A stretch of DNA of 64,000 nt, taken from Prochlorococcus marinus XMU1411 (GTDB lineage Bacteria > Cyanobacteriota > Cyanobacteriia > PCC-6307 > Cyanobiaceae). Shown piece after piece: positions 10,227 through 19,816 of the stretch; position 1 is the first letter of the stretch; each line of letters starts with the position of its first letter. The notes under the pieces were generated by a model, which saw nothing but the letters and a program-made list of their open reading frames with translations, was not told the origin of the DNA and searched no databases. Both the position numbers and the translations under genes were made by a program. Location: NCBI RefSeq assembly GCF_017696075.1, contig NZ_JAAORI010000004.1:124001-188000 (forward strand). Reading direction: 5' to 3'.

Positions 10227-11180
10227 TTAAAATCCAGTACCGTAAGTTAAGATTTTATCAATAAATAAGATGTTTTTATAGAAAAAGTATGAGAGTATTA
10301 AAAGATAAAGAGGACTGCTTGATTTTTTTTCTTTTATTATGAAGAAAGATGCAATAGTAAAACTAATCATATTTACTCTAAATCCACCCAATACAATTAG
10401 TGGAATTATCAATGGTAAATACATTAAAGAAAATTTAAACTTTTCTTTAATTAATAAAAAAGGTACTGTAAATAATATTACAAAATTAATAAAATCATTT
10501 AAACTAAAAAGTCCCAAAGAGATATAGTTAATTATTTTATAAATAAATGTTTGCAATGCGAATAAAATAAAAGCAGACATTATGGTTGCAAAAATAATTA
10601 AATCTTTTATAAAGTTTTTCCGAATAGTGAATTTATAAAATATTTTTTTCAAATCCTCAGATAATCTGCCAAGATATGAAGATACTACAATTACCAATGA
10701 CTGTAAATGAGCAAAAGGAGATATAAGTATAAGCAAATAAGTTAAATTTGTTGGTACTAATTGTGCATAAATATATAAAATATATGCGAATTTAAGTCTC
10801 TCTGCAGCAAACAATAATACTGAAATGTAAAAATTTCCGAAAATTAAAATTTGCGGTAATACTTTTACCTTTTCTTTTTGAAAAAATAAATAAAGACCAA
10901 AAACAAGTACAAGATTATAAATTGTTACGTATAAATTCTTATCAATATTAAGTACTGCTGAACCAATCCACATTAAATATAGATGAATCGGCTCAATGGC
11001 ATTAAGCCAATAATAACCTAGAAAAGGTACTTTTAAAAAACCTACATCAGAAACAGCTTCATAGAAAATCCAATATGCGCCTTGGTCGCCACCAGTATAT
11101 CTTGATTGTAAAAAATATAATATAGGAGCGATAATAGGTATTGATAAAATTATCCAAAAAATATTTTTATTTAATCTCAT
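10227..11180 (-). CDS. Multi-pass membrane protein, EpsG/Wzy-like candidate polysaccharide polymerase
   Basis: The 317-residue protein is almost wholly hydrophobic, with roughly eight or nine membrane segments and short polar loops. An early loop with YTGGDQGAYW and a central AAERLKFAYIL segment resemble the conserved region of EpsG-like proteins (Arg/Lys-rich stretch before a membrane helix). EpsG/Wzy proteins join repeat units on the outer side of the membrane. It sits between two glycosyltransferases, the classical place for a polymerase. Sequence conservation in this group is low, so the call rests on topology, size and context. It could be another integral membrane protein of the locus. 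Confidence 0.5.
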   Translation of the reverse strand: MRLNKNIFWIILSIPIIAPILYFLQSRYTGGDQGAYWIFYEAVSDVGFLKVPFLGYYWLNAIEPIHLYLMWIGSAVLNIDKNLYVTIYNLVLVFGLYLFFQKEKVKVLPQILIFGNFYISVLLFAAERLKFAYILYIYAQLVPTNLTYLLILISPFAHLQSLVIVVSSYLGRLSEDLKKIFYKFTIRKNFIKDLIIFATIMSAFILFALQTFIYKIINYISLGLFSLNDFINFVILFTVPFLLIKEKFKFSLMYLPLIIPLIVLGGFRVNMISFTIASFFIIKEKKSSSPLYLLILSYFFYKNILFIDKILTYGTGF

Positions 11181-11190
11181 TTTTAATTAA

Positions 11191-12342
11191 TCAACTTTCA
11201 AAGTTTTGCAAAACTGTTCTTAGTAATTTCTTTTTCTCATAATAAAATCTATTTTCCTTGATAAATTCTTTTAAATTAAATTTATAATAATCGTAATCAG
11301 CTAAAACTTCTAAAATATTTTTAGAAAATTCATATAAATAACTTTTAATTTGTTTTTGTTTAATGGTTTTACCAATTTCAAATCCATCAATTAATCTACT
11401 TAGTGTTTTTTGACCAGTTCCAATAACTGGTATTCCAGCATGAGCATATTCATAAACTTTATTTGGTGAACAAAGAATATTATTTATATTAATATTTGAA
11501 TAATATATAAGGCCTAAATCGAAAAAAGACAAAACATCTTGAAGATGTGAATTTGGAATTTTATTTATTATATGAATCCTTCCGTAAAAAATTGAGTTAG
11601 ATTTTTTTAATAATTCGATATTTTTTTTTGCAGGTCCAGATCCAATTAAAACAAGAGATATACTCAAAGGTAAAATTTTTAATAAATCGATAAAAAAATT
11701 AAGTCCCCTTTCTTCAGCAAAATATCCAGAATAAACAAGATATTTTTGATCCGGTTTAATTTCAAAGTCAATATATTTTTCTTTTATTTCTTTTGGTGAA
11801 ATAGTTCCAATGGTAGATTGTGATATATTTCTTATTGATAGTGGCAAGTTTTTTAATTTAAAGTGTCTTTTCATAACTGCAGCTCTTTCTTTATTAGCCG
11901 ATATTAAAATATCAAATTTTGATAAACAAAATTTTTCAGTAAAGTATAAAAGTAAATTAAAAATATTTAACTTGTATTTCTTCTCAGGTAATAGTAATTC
12001 ATGTGCATCATATATAGTCTTTGAATTAAATAATCTAGATATAACAAAGGTAATCAAACAAAGATATCTATCATGACCATATATTATTTTTGGTTTAATT
12101 AGAATCGAATAAAAAAACAATTCAAAATAAAAAATTATTAAAGATATAGAAGTAGGAAGTTTATTCCAAGTTATACGGGAAGATATATAAACTACATCAT
12201 TTTCTGTATATTTTTCCTTAAATTTATTAGAGGGTGAGAATAAATAAATACTATATATTTCTCTAAGAGACTCGATTGACCTTTTAACTCTTCCATCATT
12301 TTCAATGGGTGAGTAAACAGACATTAATAATTTCTTTTTCAT
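11191..12342 (-). CDS. Glycosyltransferase, GT-B fold
   Basis: The 383-residue protein begins KKLLMSVYSPIENDGRVKRS, the typical start of GT4-type enzymes in which Asp-Gly-Arg-Val lies in the first loop. It has YDAHELLLP in the middle of the N-terminal domain and PDQKYLVYSGYFAEERGL at the start of the donor domain. The C-terminal half has SPNKVYEYAHAGIPVIGTGQ, matching the E-x-x-x-x-G-x-P-V nucleotide-sugar site. Its donor is unknown. It lies 10 bases upstream of the putative polymerase and 14 bases after the heparinase-like gene, so it is surely in the same operon. Confidence 0.82.
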   Translation of the reverse strand: MKKKLLMSVYSPIENDGRVKRSIESLREIYSIYLFSPSNKFKEKYTENDVVYISSRITWNKLPTSISLIIFYFELFFYSILIKPKIIYGHDRYLCLITFVISRLFNSKTIYDAHELLLPEKKYKLNIFNLLLYFTEKFCLSKFDILISANKERAAVMKRHFKLKNLPLSIRNISQSTIGTISPKEIKEKYIDFEIKPDQKYLVYSGYFAEERGLNFFIDLLKILPLSISLVLIGSGPAKKNIELLKKSNSIFYGRIHIINKIPNSHLQDVLSFFDLGLIYYSNININNILCSPNKVYEYAHAGIPVIGTGQKTLSRLIDGFEIGKTIKQKQIKSYLYEFSKNILEVLADYDYYKFNLKEFIKENRFYYEKKKLLRTVLQNFES

Positions 12343-12356
12343 CTCAAATTAAAAAA

Positions 12357-14579
12357 TTAATTTTCAAGCATTCCATAACTAGGAGAATAATATAATTTAT
12401 GACGAGCATCATCTTTAGAAAGAAACTTTTCTTTATTAGATTTTGATTCACTCCCCATAAGAATAAGAACTTTTTTATTGGTAAAATACATAACTAATTT
12501 ATCAATAGAATATTCTGATATGTAAATACCTGAAAATCCTTTTATACCAGAATATGAACAATTTACAGATGTAATTTCCAAGTTTTCAAAAAGTGCCTTA
12601 TCTGTATCAGGTTCGTAACTTGTTGGAAAGTGAATTTTTCTCGATCTATATGAATTTCTCAATTTAGGAAATGGGGTATAAATATAAGATCCAAAATCCT
12701 TAAAAATATGCTTATCATTTAATTTTAAAGTAATAGATAATTGATCTTCATGAAAATGAGATTTTATAAAAGGGTTTTTCTTCTGAATAGATCTTATAGA
12801 GATAAAAATAAAACTATTTTTCCATAAATGAATACCAAAATCAGGATAATATCTATATGATATTTTAAAATCAGAAATATTTTGGGGAAGCTTTATTTCT
12901 TTTTTTAAAAAATTATTCTTATTATTCTTAATTATTTCTTTTTTAAGCAAATCTAAATTTCTTTCTTCACCATAAGGATTTATGAAATAAAAATTTTTAG
13001 GTTTTAGGATATCAAAAGTTTTATTTTCTGCTATATATTTTCCAAATTCATAGTAAAATGAATTTTTTATTTTTTTTGAATTTACAATTCCAACAGATTT
13101 TGCCAATTCTATAACATTTTTAATTAATAATGGTTGTTGGAATAAATAATTTGAATTTTTAAAATTTTTAGGAGATTTAAATTTAACTTTTGCATCTTTA
13201 TTTTTTATTTTTTTCCAATTTGGTCTTAAATTTAAAAATCTTCCAGAATCATTATCCCCAACTTGAGGATGCATACCCTGTTGATCTGAACAATCTTCTA
13301 GAAAAGTACAGGCTTTTACGAGTAACTGTAAAGTAGAATTCGGATAAAGAGAATATATTTTTTTATCTTGAAAAATAACATTTTTATATAATTTATTTTT
13401 TAAAGGGGTCTTTGCGTAAAATGGTAGAAAATTGTAGCTTACAGGTCTTAATTTAGATATTTTTATTAACCTTGATTCCTTATTATTTAATGAAATAATT
13501 ACAGAAAACAAAATCATTTCCAAACTTAAATTATGATAGGCTGTAGACCCTTCAAAATTACTTCCATCAGAATTAAATTGATGATGAATCTCTCTATTAA
13601 GTTCAGCGATTGCAAAAGATAACCATCGATTAGTTTGAAAAGTTTCTGGTAATAAAGATGATAAGCATAATATCCCACAGATATTAGTTAAATAGTGGTT
13701 ACCTCTATTTTTAGACCACTCAAGGTTATTTAATATATATTTTGCATGGTCATATAAACTATTAATTATTATATTGTTGTGTTTTCTCCAAATAAACATT
13801 TCTTTATTTGACATTAAAGATATTGCCATCAAAATATTAACTGCTCTAATTGCAACCTCCATCGTACAACTCCAATTAACTCCATATAGAGGAGGATTAA
13901 AGGCTATAAAATCCAAAATCTGATTATATATTTCTTTCTCAATATTTTTGGCTTTATTACTTCGTTTATCTAAAGTATTTAAATAAATAGTTAATTGAGG
14001 TAAATGTTGTAATCTGGCAAGCTCCCATGGATATTTAATATCAGATCCTATTTTATTTCCATATTTAATGCCTGTATACCATTGTTTCTCAGACCATCTA
14101 AAACCTGATTTAATATCAATATGCCAATCTATATTTTTATAAGATTTAGAAATATATTTTGCTACTTCAGAACATTTAGATTTATTTGCATAATTTAAAT
14201 TATTAATGTTATGACTATTAAAATTTTCTTGTTTTTTTTTCGTAAATAATTTAAATTTACTAATTTTTTTTTGTTTGATATATTTATTACAATCACACCA
14301 GCCACTCCCTAATAAATCAAATTCATGATTTAGATAATTTCTAAAAATTATTTCATCAGTTTTTTGCTTGTAAAATTTATTTAGAACTTTTTTAGGAAAT
14401 GGCTTTATATCATTTAATCTATTTGTACTAATTTGTTTTTCATAAGATGGAATATAAGAAAAATAAATTTTACATAAAAATTTGTGAATAATATAAAAAA
14501 TTCTAGATATAAATCTTAATCTGTATTTATTTTTTGAAATTAAAAATTTTATTTTCGTTAACTTGAAAGGTATATTCAT
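12357..14579 (-). CDS. Heparinase II/III (alginate lyase) family protein (copy 2)
   Basis: This is a longer paralogue of the protein at 3659-5506 (740 residues against about 610). The N-terminal toroid domain has SGFRWSEKQWYTGIKYG and KYPWELARLQHLPQL, a signature of the alginate-lyase-like branch. NRGNHYLTNICGI corresponds to the Asn-His motif. The C-terminal sandwich has HFHEDQLSITLKL, matching His-x-His-x-Asp-Gln-Leu. About 130 basic residues precede the conserved part and no signal peptide is obvious. The gene follows the bi-domain oxidoreductase at 14607 by 27 bases, so the same two families are paired again. The reaction is unknown; a role in uronate-glycan modification is inferred. Confidence 0.82.
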   Translation of the reverse strand: MNIPFKLTKIKFLISKNKYRLRFISRIFYIIHKFLCKIYFSYIPSYEKQISTNRLNDIKPFPKKVLNKFYKQKTDEIIFRNYLNHEFDLLGSGWCDCNKYIKQKKISKFKLFTKKKQENFNSHNINNLNYANKSKCSEVAKYISKSYKNIDWHIDIKSGFRWSEKQWYTGIKYGNKIGSDIKYPWELARLQHLPQLTIYLNTLDKRSNKAKNIEKEIYNQILDFIAFNPPLYGVNWSCTMEVAIRAVNILMAISLMSNKEMFIWRKHNNIIINSLYDHAKYILNNLEWSKNRGNHYLTNICGILCLSSLLPETFQTNRWLSFAIAELNREIHHQFNSDGSNFEGSTAYHNLSLEMILFSVIISLNNKESRLIKISKLRPVSYNFLPFYAKTPLKNKLYKNVIFQDKKIYSLYPNSTLQLLVKACTFLEDCSDQQGMHPQVGDNDSGRFLNLRPNWKKIKNKDAKVKFKSPKNFKNSNYLFQQPLLIKNVIELAKSVGIVNSKKIKNSFYYEFGKYIAENKTFDILKPKNFYFINPYGEERNLDLLKKEIIKNNKNNFLKKEIKLPQNISDFKISYRYYPDFGIHLWKNSFIFISIRSIQKKNPFIKSHFHEDQLSITLKLNDKHIFKDFGSYIYTPFPKLRNSYRSRKIHFPTSYEPDTDKALFENLEITSVNCSYSGIKGFSGIYISEYSIDKLVMYFTNKKVLILMGSESKSNKEKFLSKDDARHKLYYSPSYGMLEN

Positions 14580-14606
14580 ATTAATTTAATTATTTTTTTT
14601 TGATTT

Positions 14607-16760
14607 TTAAGTTATTAAATCGTTTATATCCAGGGAAATTTGGCACGCTTTAATTTGATCATTTAGTGATATAGGGTATTTGCCCATTTTGATACCATTT
14701 GCGAAAGCTTTTAATTCTTCGAGATGTCCTTTTTCATTATTTTTGGTTGAAAAATTATTTCTTCTTTTCTCATAGAAACTCATTTTTCTAAAGTCCTCCA
14801 TTGAAACGACTTCACCATCTTGAAAAAAATCAAAACTTTCTTTAGGAAACTTGTTATTTCCTAAAGCTGTAAAAATTAAATTGCAGATTGACCCATTTTT
14901 ATATTTGAATGTTGCAACAAAATTGTCAGTATTTGTATATAGACCAAATGAATTATTTAATGTTGGTTGAATATTAATAGAATGAGCAGAGAAACATTCT
15001 ATTTCCGAATCAGCAAGAAAATTAAAGATGTCATAGAAATGGCATGCTTCACCAATATTTCTTCCACCACCTTCATCTTTGTGAACCCAATTATCTAAAT
15101 TTATAAATCCTGCATTAACTTTATAATTAAAAATAAATGGATTTAAAGATTTTTTTCTTATATTTTTTAATTTTTCAAAATAAATAGAAAATCTTCTATT
15201 GTAACCTGTCATTAATATTTGATTTTCACTATTTTTATTAAGAAATAATTTTATCTTATCAAGTTGAAGTTGAGAAATAGATAAAGGTTTTTCAACGAAA
15301 ACATGTTTGCCAGCTTTTAATGATTCTATAACAATCTCAGAATGCAAGTCATGTCTAGTTGAGATTAAAACAGCATCTATATTAGGGTTATTAATTATTT
15401 CTTCAAAATTATTACAAATATTTTTAATAGAAAATTGTTCAGCTATTGAAAGTGAAGTAAATCCATTTTTGTTGACTATGGAATCTATAGAATATAGGTT
15501 CTTAAGTTTTTTCAAATTTGGCAAATGTACACTTCTTGTAAAATTTCCACAACCAATAATTCCGATATTAATCTTCTTATTATTTTTTTTAAAAATATTA
15601 TGTTTTTTAATATTTATAGAATTAGAAATTAAATTTTCTGATTTTAATCTATTGGGATATTCGAGAACAGCTAAAACTTTCTTTTCTTCCGATTGCAATG
15701 ATGCGTATGCCTCTTCAAATTTATCTAGAGAAAATTTATTAGATATGAATTCATCAACAGATAAATTTCCTTCATTGATTAATCTGAGATACTCCTGCAT
15801 ATTCCTATTTTCTGTCCATCTAATATAGGGTAAAGGGTAATCTAATCCTTCTTCTTCATATCTTTGATCATATCTACCTGGACCATATGATGTAGAAACA
15901 AGAAAATCAATTTCTTTAGAATAAATATCATCTCTATTTAATTTAAGGCCCACATCTCCAACTAATATAACTCTAGCTTTTTTTCTACAGCATCTAAAAG
16001 CGGTTGAAACTACAGAATCTGAATTTGTTGAAGCAGTTATTATTACACAATCTACTCCATATCCATTAGTAATTTTTAGTATCTTATTTTCTATTTCTTT
16101 ATCATTTAAGAATCCTTCTTTTAAACCTAACGATTTTGCTAAATTAACTCTTTTTTTATCTAAATCTAAACCAAAAACATTACAGCCATTTGATCTCAAT
16201 AATTGACTTGTAAGCTGTCCAAGTATTCCCAATCCTAAAACAAGTACATTTTCACCCAATGTTAGATTTGCCCTTCTGACACCTTGAAGAGCTATAGCTC
16301 CCAAAGTAACAGTTGAAGCTTTTTCTAAGGAAAGTCCATTTGGAACAAGCACGCATAATTTTTCAGGTATACAAATATATTCAGAATGATAAGCATATTT
16401 TGCGCCTGCACAAGCAACTTTATCACCCAAAGAAAAAGAAGTAACATTTTTTCCTAGAGCAATTATTTCTCCTGCTGCTGAATAACCAATTGGAAGATAA
16501 TCAAATTCTTTTTGTGAAATGATTTCATTGGTTAAAGCAAAACCTTTTTCTTTAAGCAATTTGAAACCGGTAATAATCTTTTTAGGATCTTTTACTGCTT
16601 TAACTAATAGTGAATCTGCAGTTGAACCTATTGATTTAATTTCAGTTCCTGGAGAGAGTGCAGAATAATGAAGTTTAACTAGTATTTCATTATTATTTAT
16701 TGCAGGGAAAGGTACCTCAAAAAGATCTGGTTTTCCATTTCTAATTAATATTTGCTTCAT
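14607..16760 (-). CDS. Bi-domain oxidoreductase: MDR fused to Gfo/Idh/MocA (copy 2)
   Basis: The 717-residue paralogue of 6924-9044 has the same domain order. The MDR half carries YSALSPGTE in place of a zinc-Cys loop, LPIGYSAAGEIIALG, and the cofactor motif VLGLGILGQLTSQ. The Gfo/Idh half begins near residue 395 with NIGIIGCGNFTRSVHLP, followed by EKPLSISQLQ with the catalytic lysine and GGGRNIGEACHFYD. It shares the SYGPGRYD block with copy 1. It is the first gene of the heparinase-glycosyltransferase-polymerase operon running to 9049. Divergence between the copies is large, so they may act on different sugars or be acquired separately. Confidence 0.86.
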   Translation of the reverse strand: MKQILIRNGKPDLFEVPFPAINNNEILVKLHYSALSPGTEIKSIGSTADSLLVKAVKDPKKIITGFKLLKEKGFALTNEIISQKEFDYLPIGYSAAGEIIALGKNVTSFSLGDKVACAGAKYAYHSEYICIPEKLCVLVPNGLSLEKASTVTLGAIALQGVRRANLTLGENVLVLGLGILGQLTSQLLRSNGCNVFGLDLDKKRVNLAKSLGLKEGFLNDKEIENKILKITNGYGVDCVIITASTNSDSVVSTAFRCCRKKARVILVGDVGLKLNRDDIYSKEIDFLVSTSYGPGRYDQRYEEEGLDYPLPYIRWTENRNMQEYLRLINEGNLSVDEFISNKFSLDKFEEAYASLQSEEKKVLAVLEYPNRLKSENLISNSINIKKHNIFKKNNKKINIGIIGCGNFTRSVHLPNLKKLKNLYSIDSIVNKNGFTSLSIAEQFSIKNICNNFEEIINNPNIDAVLISTRHDLHSEIVIESLKAGKHVFVEKPLSISQLQLDKIKLFLNKNSENQILMTGYNRRFSIYFEKLKNIRKKSLNPFIFNYKVNAGFINLDNWVHKDEGGGRNIGEACHFYDIFNFLADSEIECFSAHSINIQPTLNNSFGLYTNTDNFVATFKYKNGSICNLIFTALGNNKFPKESFDFFQDGEVVSMEDFRKMSFYEKRRNNFSTKNNEKGHLEELKAFANGIKMGKYPISLNDQIKACQISLDINDLIT

Positions 16761-16820
16761 GATTTTATTTATACATTTATAATGATCATATCAAAATTAA
16801 AAAATCCATCTCTCAAAAAT

Positions 16821-17504
16821 TTATTTATAACATCTAATATATTTTAAAGGGCTATTAATCTTTTTATCAAATTCGCAACTAAAACCTAAAGATTCCGATA
16901 ATAATACCCATTCGTTTATAGGCATTCTATTTTTTGAAATTTTAATTGTTTTAAAAAAATCATGATACCTTGTGAACTTTATAAATTGCCAGAAGGGAAA
17001 TCTAGATAGAAATCTAAGTTTTTCTTCATTAATTCTGATTGGATGTCTCATATCAGGCACGGTAAATATTAAAAACCCAGGTTTTTTTAGAACTCTATAA
17101 GATTCAGAAATTAACAACTCAGGATTCATATGATATTCAAGGACACTAGAAATAATAACGACATCAAATTTTGTATTATCCAAGGGAAGATGTCCTGATT
17201 CATCTATAACAACCCAATTAATAGATTTTTCAAAAAATCTACTTGATGATTTAGCAATCATCATATTAGAAACATCTAATGATGTTAGAAAATTTCCTTT
17301 GTCATGCAAATAAGCTGAAATATCGCCGGTCCCGCAACCAACATCAAGAATTTTTAATTTTTCCTTTGAAAATAATTTTATATATTTATAAAAATTTCTC
17401 GATCTTTTCGAAATAGGATTTTCTTTATCAAGATAATTATTGGCCCAAATACCTGCTTTCTTGTCAAAAAATCTTCTTGTTTCAGATTTTCTATTAACTT
17501 GCAT
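16821..17504 (-). CDS. Class I SAM-dependent methyltransferase
   Basis: The 227-residue protein has a Methyltransf_11-type core. ILDVGCGTGDISAYL is motif I (about residues 53-67), SLDVSNMMI lies at the end of beta-2, FDVVIISSVLEY is the post-motif segment, and a YRVLKKPGFLIFTVPD strand follows. The N terminus (RRFFDKKAGIWANNY) resembles ubiquinone/phospholipid-type methyltransferases that act on small acceptors. In this setting a methyl group on a sugar or lipid carrier is more likely, but the acceptor cannot be read from sequence. The gene lies between the oxidoreductase operon and a second methyltransferase. Confidence 0.85.
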   Translation of the reverse strand: MQVNRKSETRRFFDKKAGIWANNYLDKENPISKRSRNFYKYIKLFSKEKLKILDVGCGTGDISAYLHDKGNFLTSLDVSNMMIAKSSSRFFEKSINWVVIDESGHLPLDNTKFDVVIISSVLEYHMNPELLISESYRVLKKPGFLIFTVPDMRHPIRINEEKLRFLSRFPFWQFIKFTRYHDFFKTIKISKNRMPINEWVLLSESLGFSCEFDKKINSPLKYIRCYK

Positions 17505-17582
17505 TTAGAATTTATATTTCATTAATAATATTAATCTAGATGATAGTTTTTATTTAGATAGTAAAACCTTAATTAAAAATTT

Positions 17583-18437
17583 TTAAATATTTTTACCCAC
17601 AAGGTATCTTCTGAATTTTACCCAAAAATTAAGAGGGGATTTAAATTTCTTTAATTTTGATGAGTTTTTTTTAACAATAAACATCCAATCCGAAACCAAG
17701 ATATTAGGCAAATAATCGGCAATCTGAGAATTTAAATTTGAAAGATTCAATTTATTAATTAATATATCTATTGGATCACCACAGATAAAAGTTCTATTTT
17801 TATGAGAAATTATTTGATATCCAGAATAATATATTAATTTTTTAATATCTTTAAAATTAAAAAAATTAATATGTGGGCTATCAGCTAATGTATCTGAAAT
17901 TCTATAATTTGATTTTTCATTATTTTGGGTAACTGTAATTCGAGGAATGAATATTCTTTTAAAATTTCTTATTTTATTAGTAAGTTTAAAAAAATCAAGT
18001 ATTCTCATTAAAGTGCTTACCATTTCAAAAGGTCCATATCCATTTGGTATCGTAATAAATAAAATACCAGAATCTGATAATTTACTTTTTATATCTAAAA
18101 GTAATTTTTGTGGTTTCTCAACATGTTCTAAAACCTCAGAAATTATAATAATATCGTAAGTATAATTTTCCTTTTCTGAATTAGAATTTCTAAACACTAA
18201 GTTAGATAGACTATTTTTCTGATTTGCAAATTCAATACTTTGTATATCAATATCTTCTCCAACAAATGAGATTTTTTTAAAATGTCTTGCTAAAGGATAA
18301 AGAATCCCAAAACCAGTTCCACATCCTATCTCAAGTACATTTTTTACATTTTTATTTTTTTTAATATAATCCAATAAATAATGTATTCTCTTTTTATAAC
18401 CATAAGAATCCTCTTTGAGATATTTAATATTATTCAT
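17583..18437 (-). CDS. Class I SAM-dependent methyltransferase
   Basis: The 284-residue protein contains VLEIGCGTGFGILYPLA (motif I, about residues 34-50), FVGEDIDIQSIEFA, YDIIIISEVLEHVEKPQ and a GILFITIPNGYGPFE strand. This is the standard layout of Methyltransf_11/23 enzymes that modify sugars or lipids in O-antigen loci. The C-terminal 130 residues hold no further recognised domain. The gene is 29 bases downstream of the glycosyltransferase at 18467-19768 and follows it in the operon. It is not closely similar to the neighbouring methyltransferase, so this is not a recent duplication. Confidence 0.84.
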   Translation of the reverse strand: MNNIKYLKEDSYGYKKRIHYLLDYIKKNKNVKNVLEIGCGTGFGILYPLARHFKKISFVGEDIDIQSIEFANQKNSLSNLVFRNSNSEKENYTYDIIIISEVLEHVEKPQKLLLDIKSKLSDSGILFITIPNGYGPFEMVSTLMRILDFFKLTNKIRNFKRIFIPRITVTQNNEKSNYRISDTLADSPHINFFNFKDIKKLIYYSGYQIISHKNRTFICGDPIDILINKLNLSNLNSQIADYLPNILVSDWMFIVKKNSSKLKKFKSPLNFWVKFRRYLVGKNI

Positions 18438-18466
18438 ATCACAATCAAATTTACCTAGTTATTATA

Positions 18467-19768
18467 TTAAGCCCTATTAATACTCACACTATCGCGTAAT
18501 ACTTTTTGAAATTCGTCTCTAACATTTTTTGCGTGATGAAATTGATAAAATGTCTTTTTTGCATTTTTTACTATTTTTTTATTATACATATTGTCATGCA
18601 ACAACCTCAAAATTGTATTTTTTAATTCTCCAATACTTCTCTTACTTACAACATAGGCCCATTCATTCTCAGTCGCATATTTTATTTGAGCTACATCTTT
18701 AGGTCCATAAGCAATAATTGGTGTGTTCGAAATCAGATAAGAAGGAACTTTTGTTGGCATTGAATATCTTATGAAATTTTTTGTATAGTTATCAAAATTA
18801 ACAGGGAGTAATAATCCTGAAGAATTATTTAAAACCTCAAAGAATTGATTATCATCTGTTATCGCATCATGAATTTTTATTGAAGAATCTATTAATCTTA
18901 ATTTATTTATATAATAGACTGATATTAAAAGAGGAGTATAAATCTCACAAATTATATTATATCCTTCATTACGTAATCCCTTAATGGCTTTTGTAATGTC
19001 AATTAAACTATAAAATTGTGCAAATGGAAGAATTGATCCAGTATAAGTAAATGTAAATTTATCATTATTTTTTTTTGTAAAACTTAAAGTATTTATTTTT
19101 AGGTTTTCAATATCTATACAATTTTGAAAAGCAAGAAATTCTCTTTTATATCTATGAGAATATTCAATTTTCATTTGTTCACTTATAGCTAGGCAAACAT
19201 TTGCCTTGTTAATTATTTTTTTTAAAAGATATTTCATTTTTCTTCTTTCAAATAAAGAAAAAATACCTTTTTTATAGATACAGCTTTGCCAGTCATCCAT
19301 AAAATGTATTGTTAAAGGTAATTTATACTTATGATGAATATGATCTACCATAGACATAAAAAAGTTGGAACCCAAGATTGTATAAATTATTGTTGGATTA
19401 AAGTCTTCAATAAAGAATTTTAATTCTTTAGAAAAAGAAAAAGATTGGGGGATAGAGTCTCCAAATAAGATATCTTTAAATTTTCTCAATAATTTATGGT
19501 CCTTTATCTTTGAGGAAATTTGAGTAGTATTATTTTTAGATATTTTATTTTTTTTTCTAAAAAACTGATAAAATTTTTTCTGTTCTCTCTGACTTATTTT
19601 AAAATATTTATTGCAAATTTCTTCATCTTGTTCTAATTCATCTGCATGAACAACTGCGATTTGATCAATCGGCCAACCTTTAAAAAGATTTCTAAAAGTC
19701 ACTCCCCCACCGGTAACAAAATTAAACCCAACAGGGGTTATAAATAATAGTCTTACTTTTTTATCCAT
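18467..19768 (-). CDS. Glycosyltransferase, GT4-like
   Basis: The 433-residue protein starts with LLFITPVGFNFVTGGGVTFRNL, a glycine-rich acceptor loop typical of GT-B enzymes. IHFMDDWQS appears near the end of the N-terminal domain, followed by ANVCLAISEQMKIEY. The second domain begins FTFTYTGSILPF, and its donor region TKVPSYLISNTPIIAYGP includes the G/N-T-P-I loop. The family match is moderate and the donor is unknown. It lies 48 bases from the dehydrogenase gene upstream and 29 from the methyltransferase downstream, within a continuous minus-strand block. Confidence 0.78.
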   Translation of the reverse strand: MDKKVRLLFITPVGFNFVTGGGVTFRNLFKGWPIDQIAVVHADELEQDEEICNKYFKISQREQKKFYQFFRKKNKISKNNTTQISSKIKDHKLLRKFKDILFGDSIPQSFSFSKELKFFIEDFNPTIIYTILGSNFFMSMVDHIHHKYKLPLTIHFMDDWQSCIYKKGIFSLFERRKMKYLLKKIINKANVCLAISEQMKIEYSHRYKREFLAFQNCIDIENLKINTLSFTKKNNDKFTFTYTGSILPFAQFYSLIDITKAIKGLRNEGYNIICEIYTPLLISVYYINKLRLIDSSIKIHDAITDDNQFFEVLNNSSGLLLPVNFDNYTKNFIRYSMPTKVPSYLISNTPIIAYGPKDVAQIKYATENEWAYVVSKRSIGELKNTILRLLHDNMYNKKIVKNAKKTFYQFHHAKNVRDEFQKVLRDSVSINRA

Positions 19769-19816
19769 TTCAAAAACTTTTATTGAATTTTAAATATACT
19801 AAAATTTCAATTAAAC

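Noticed and set aside
15307-15828. 173-codon plus-strand frame opposite the second oxidoreductase
   Set aside because: It is the antisense shadow of a strongly conserved protein; the hydrophobic content arises from the complement of charged codons.
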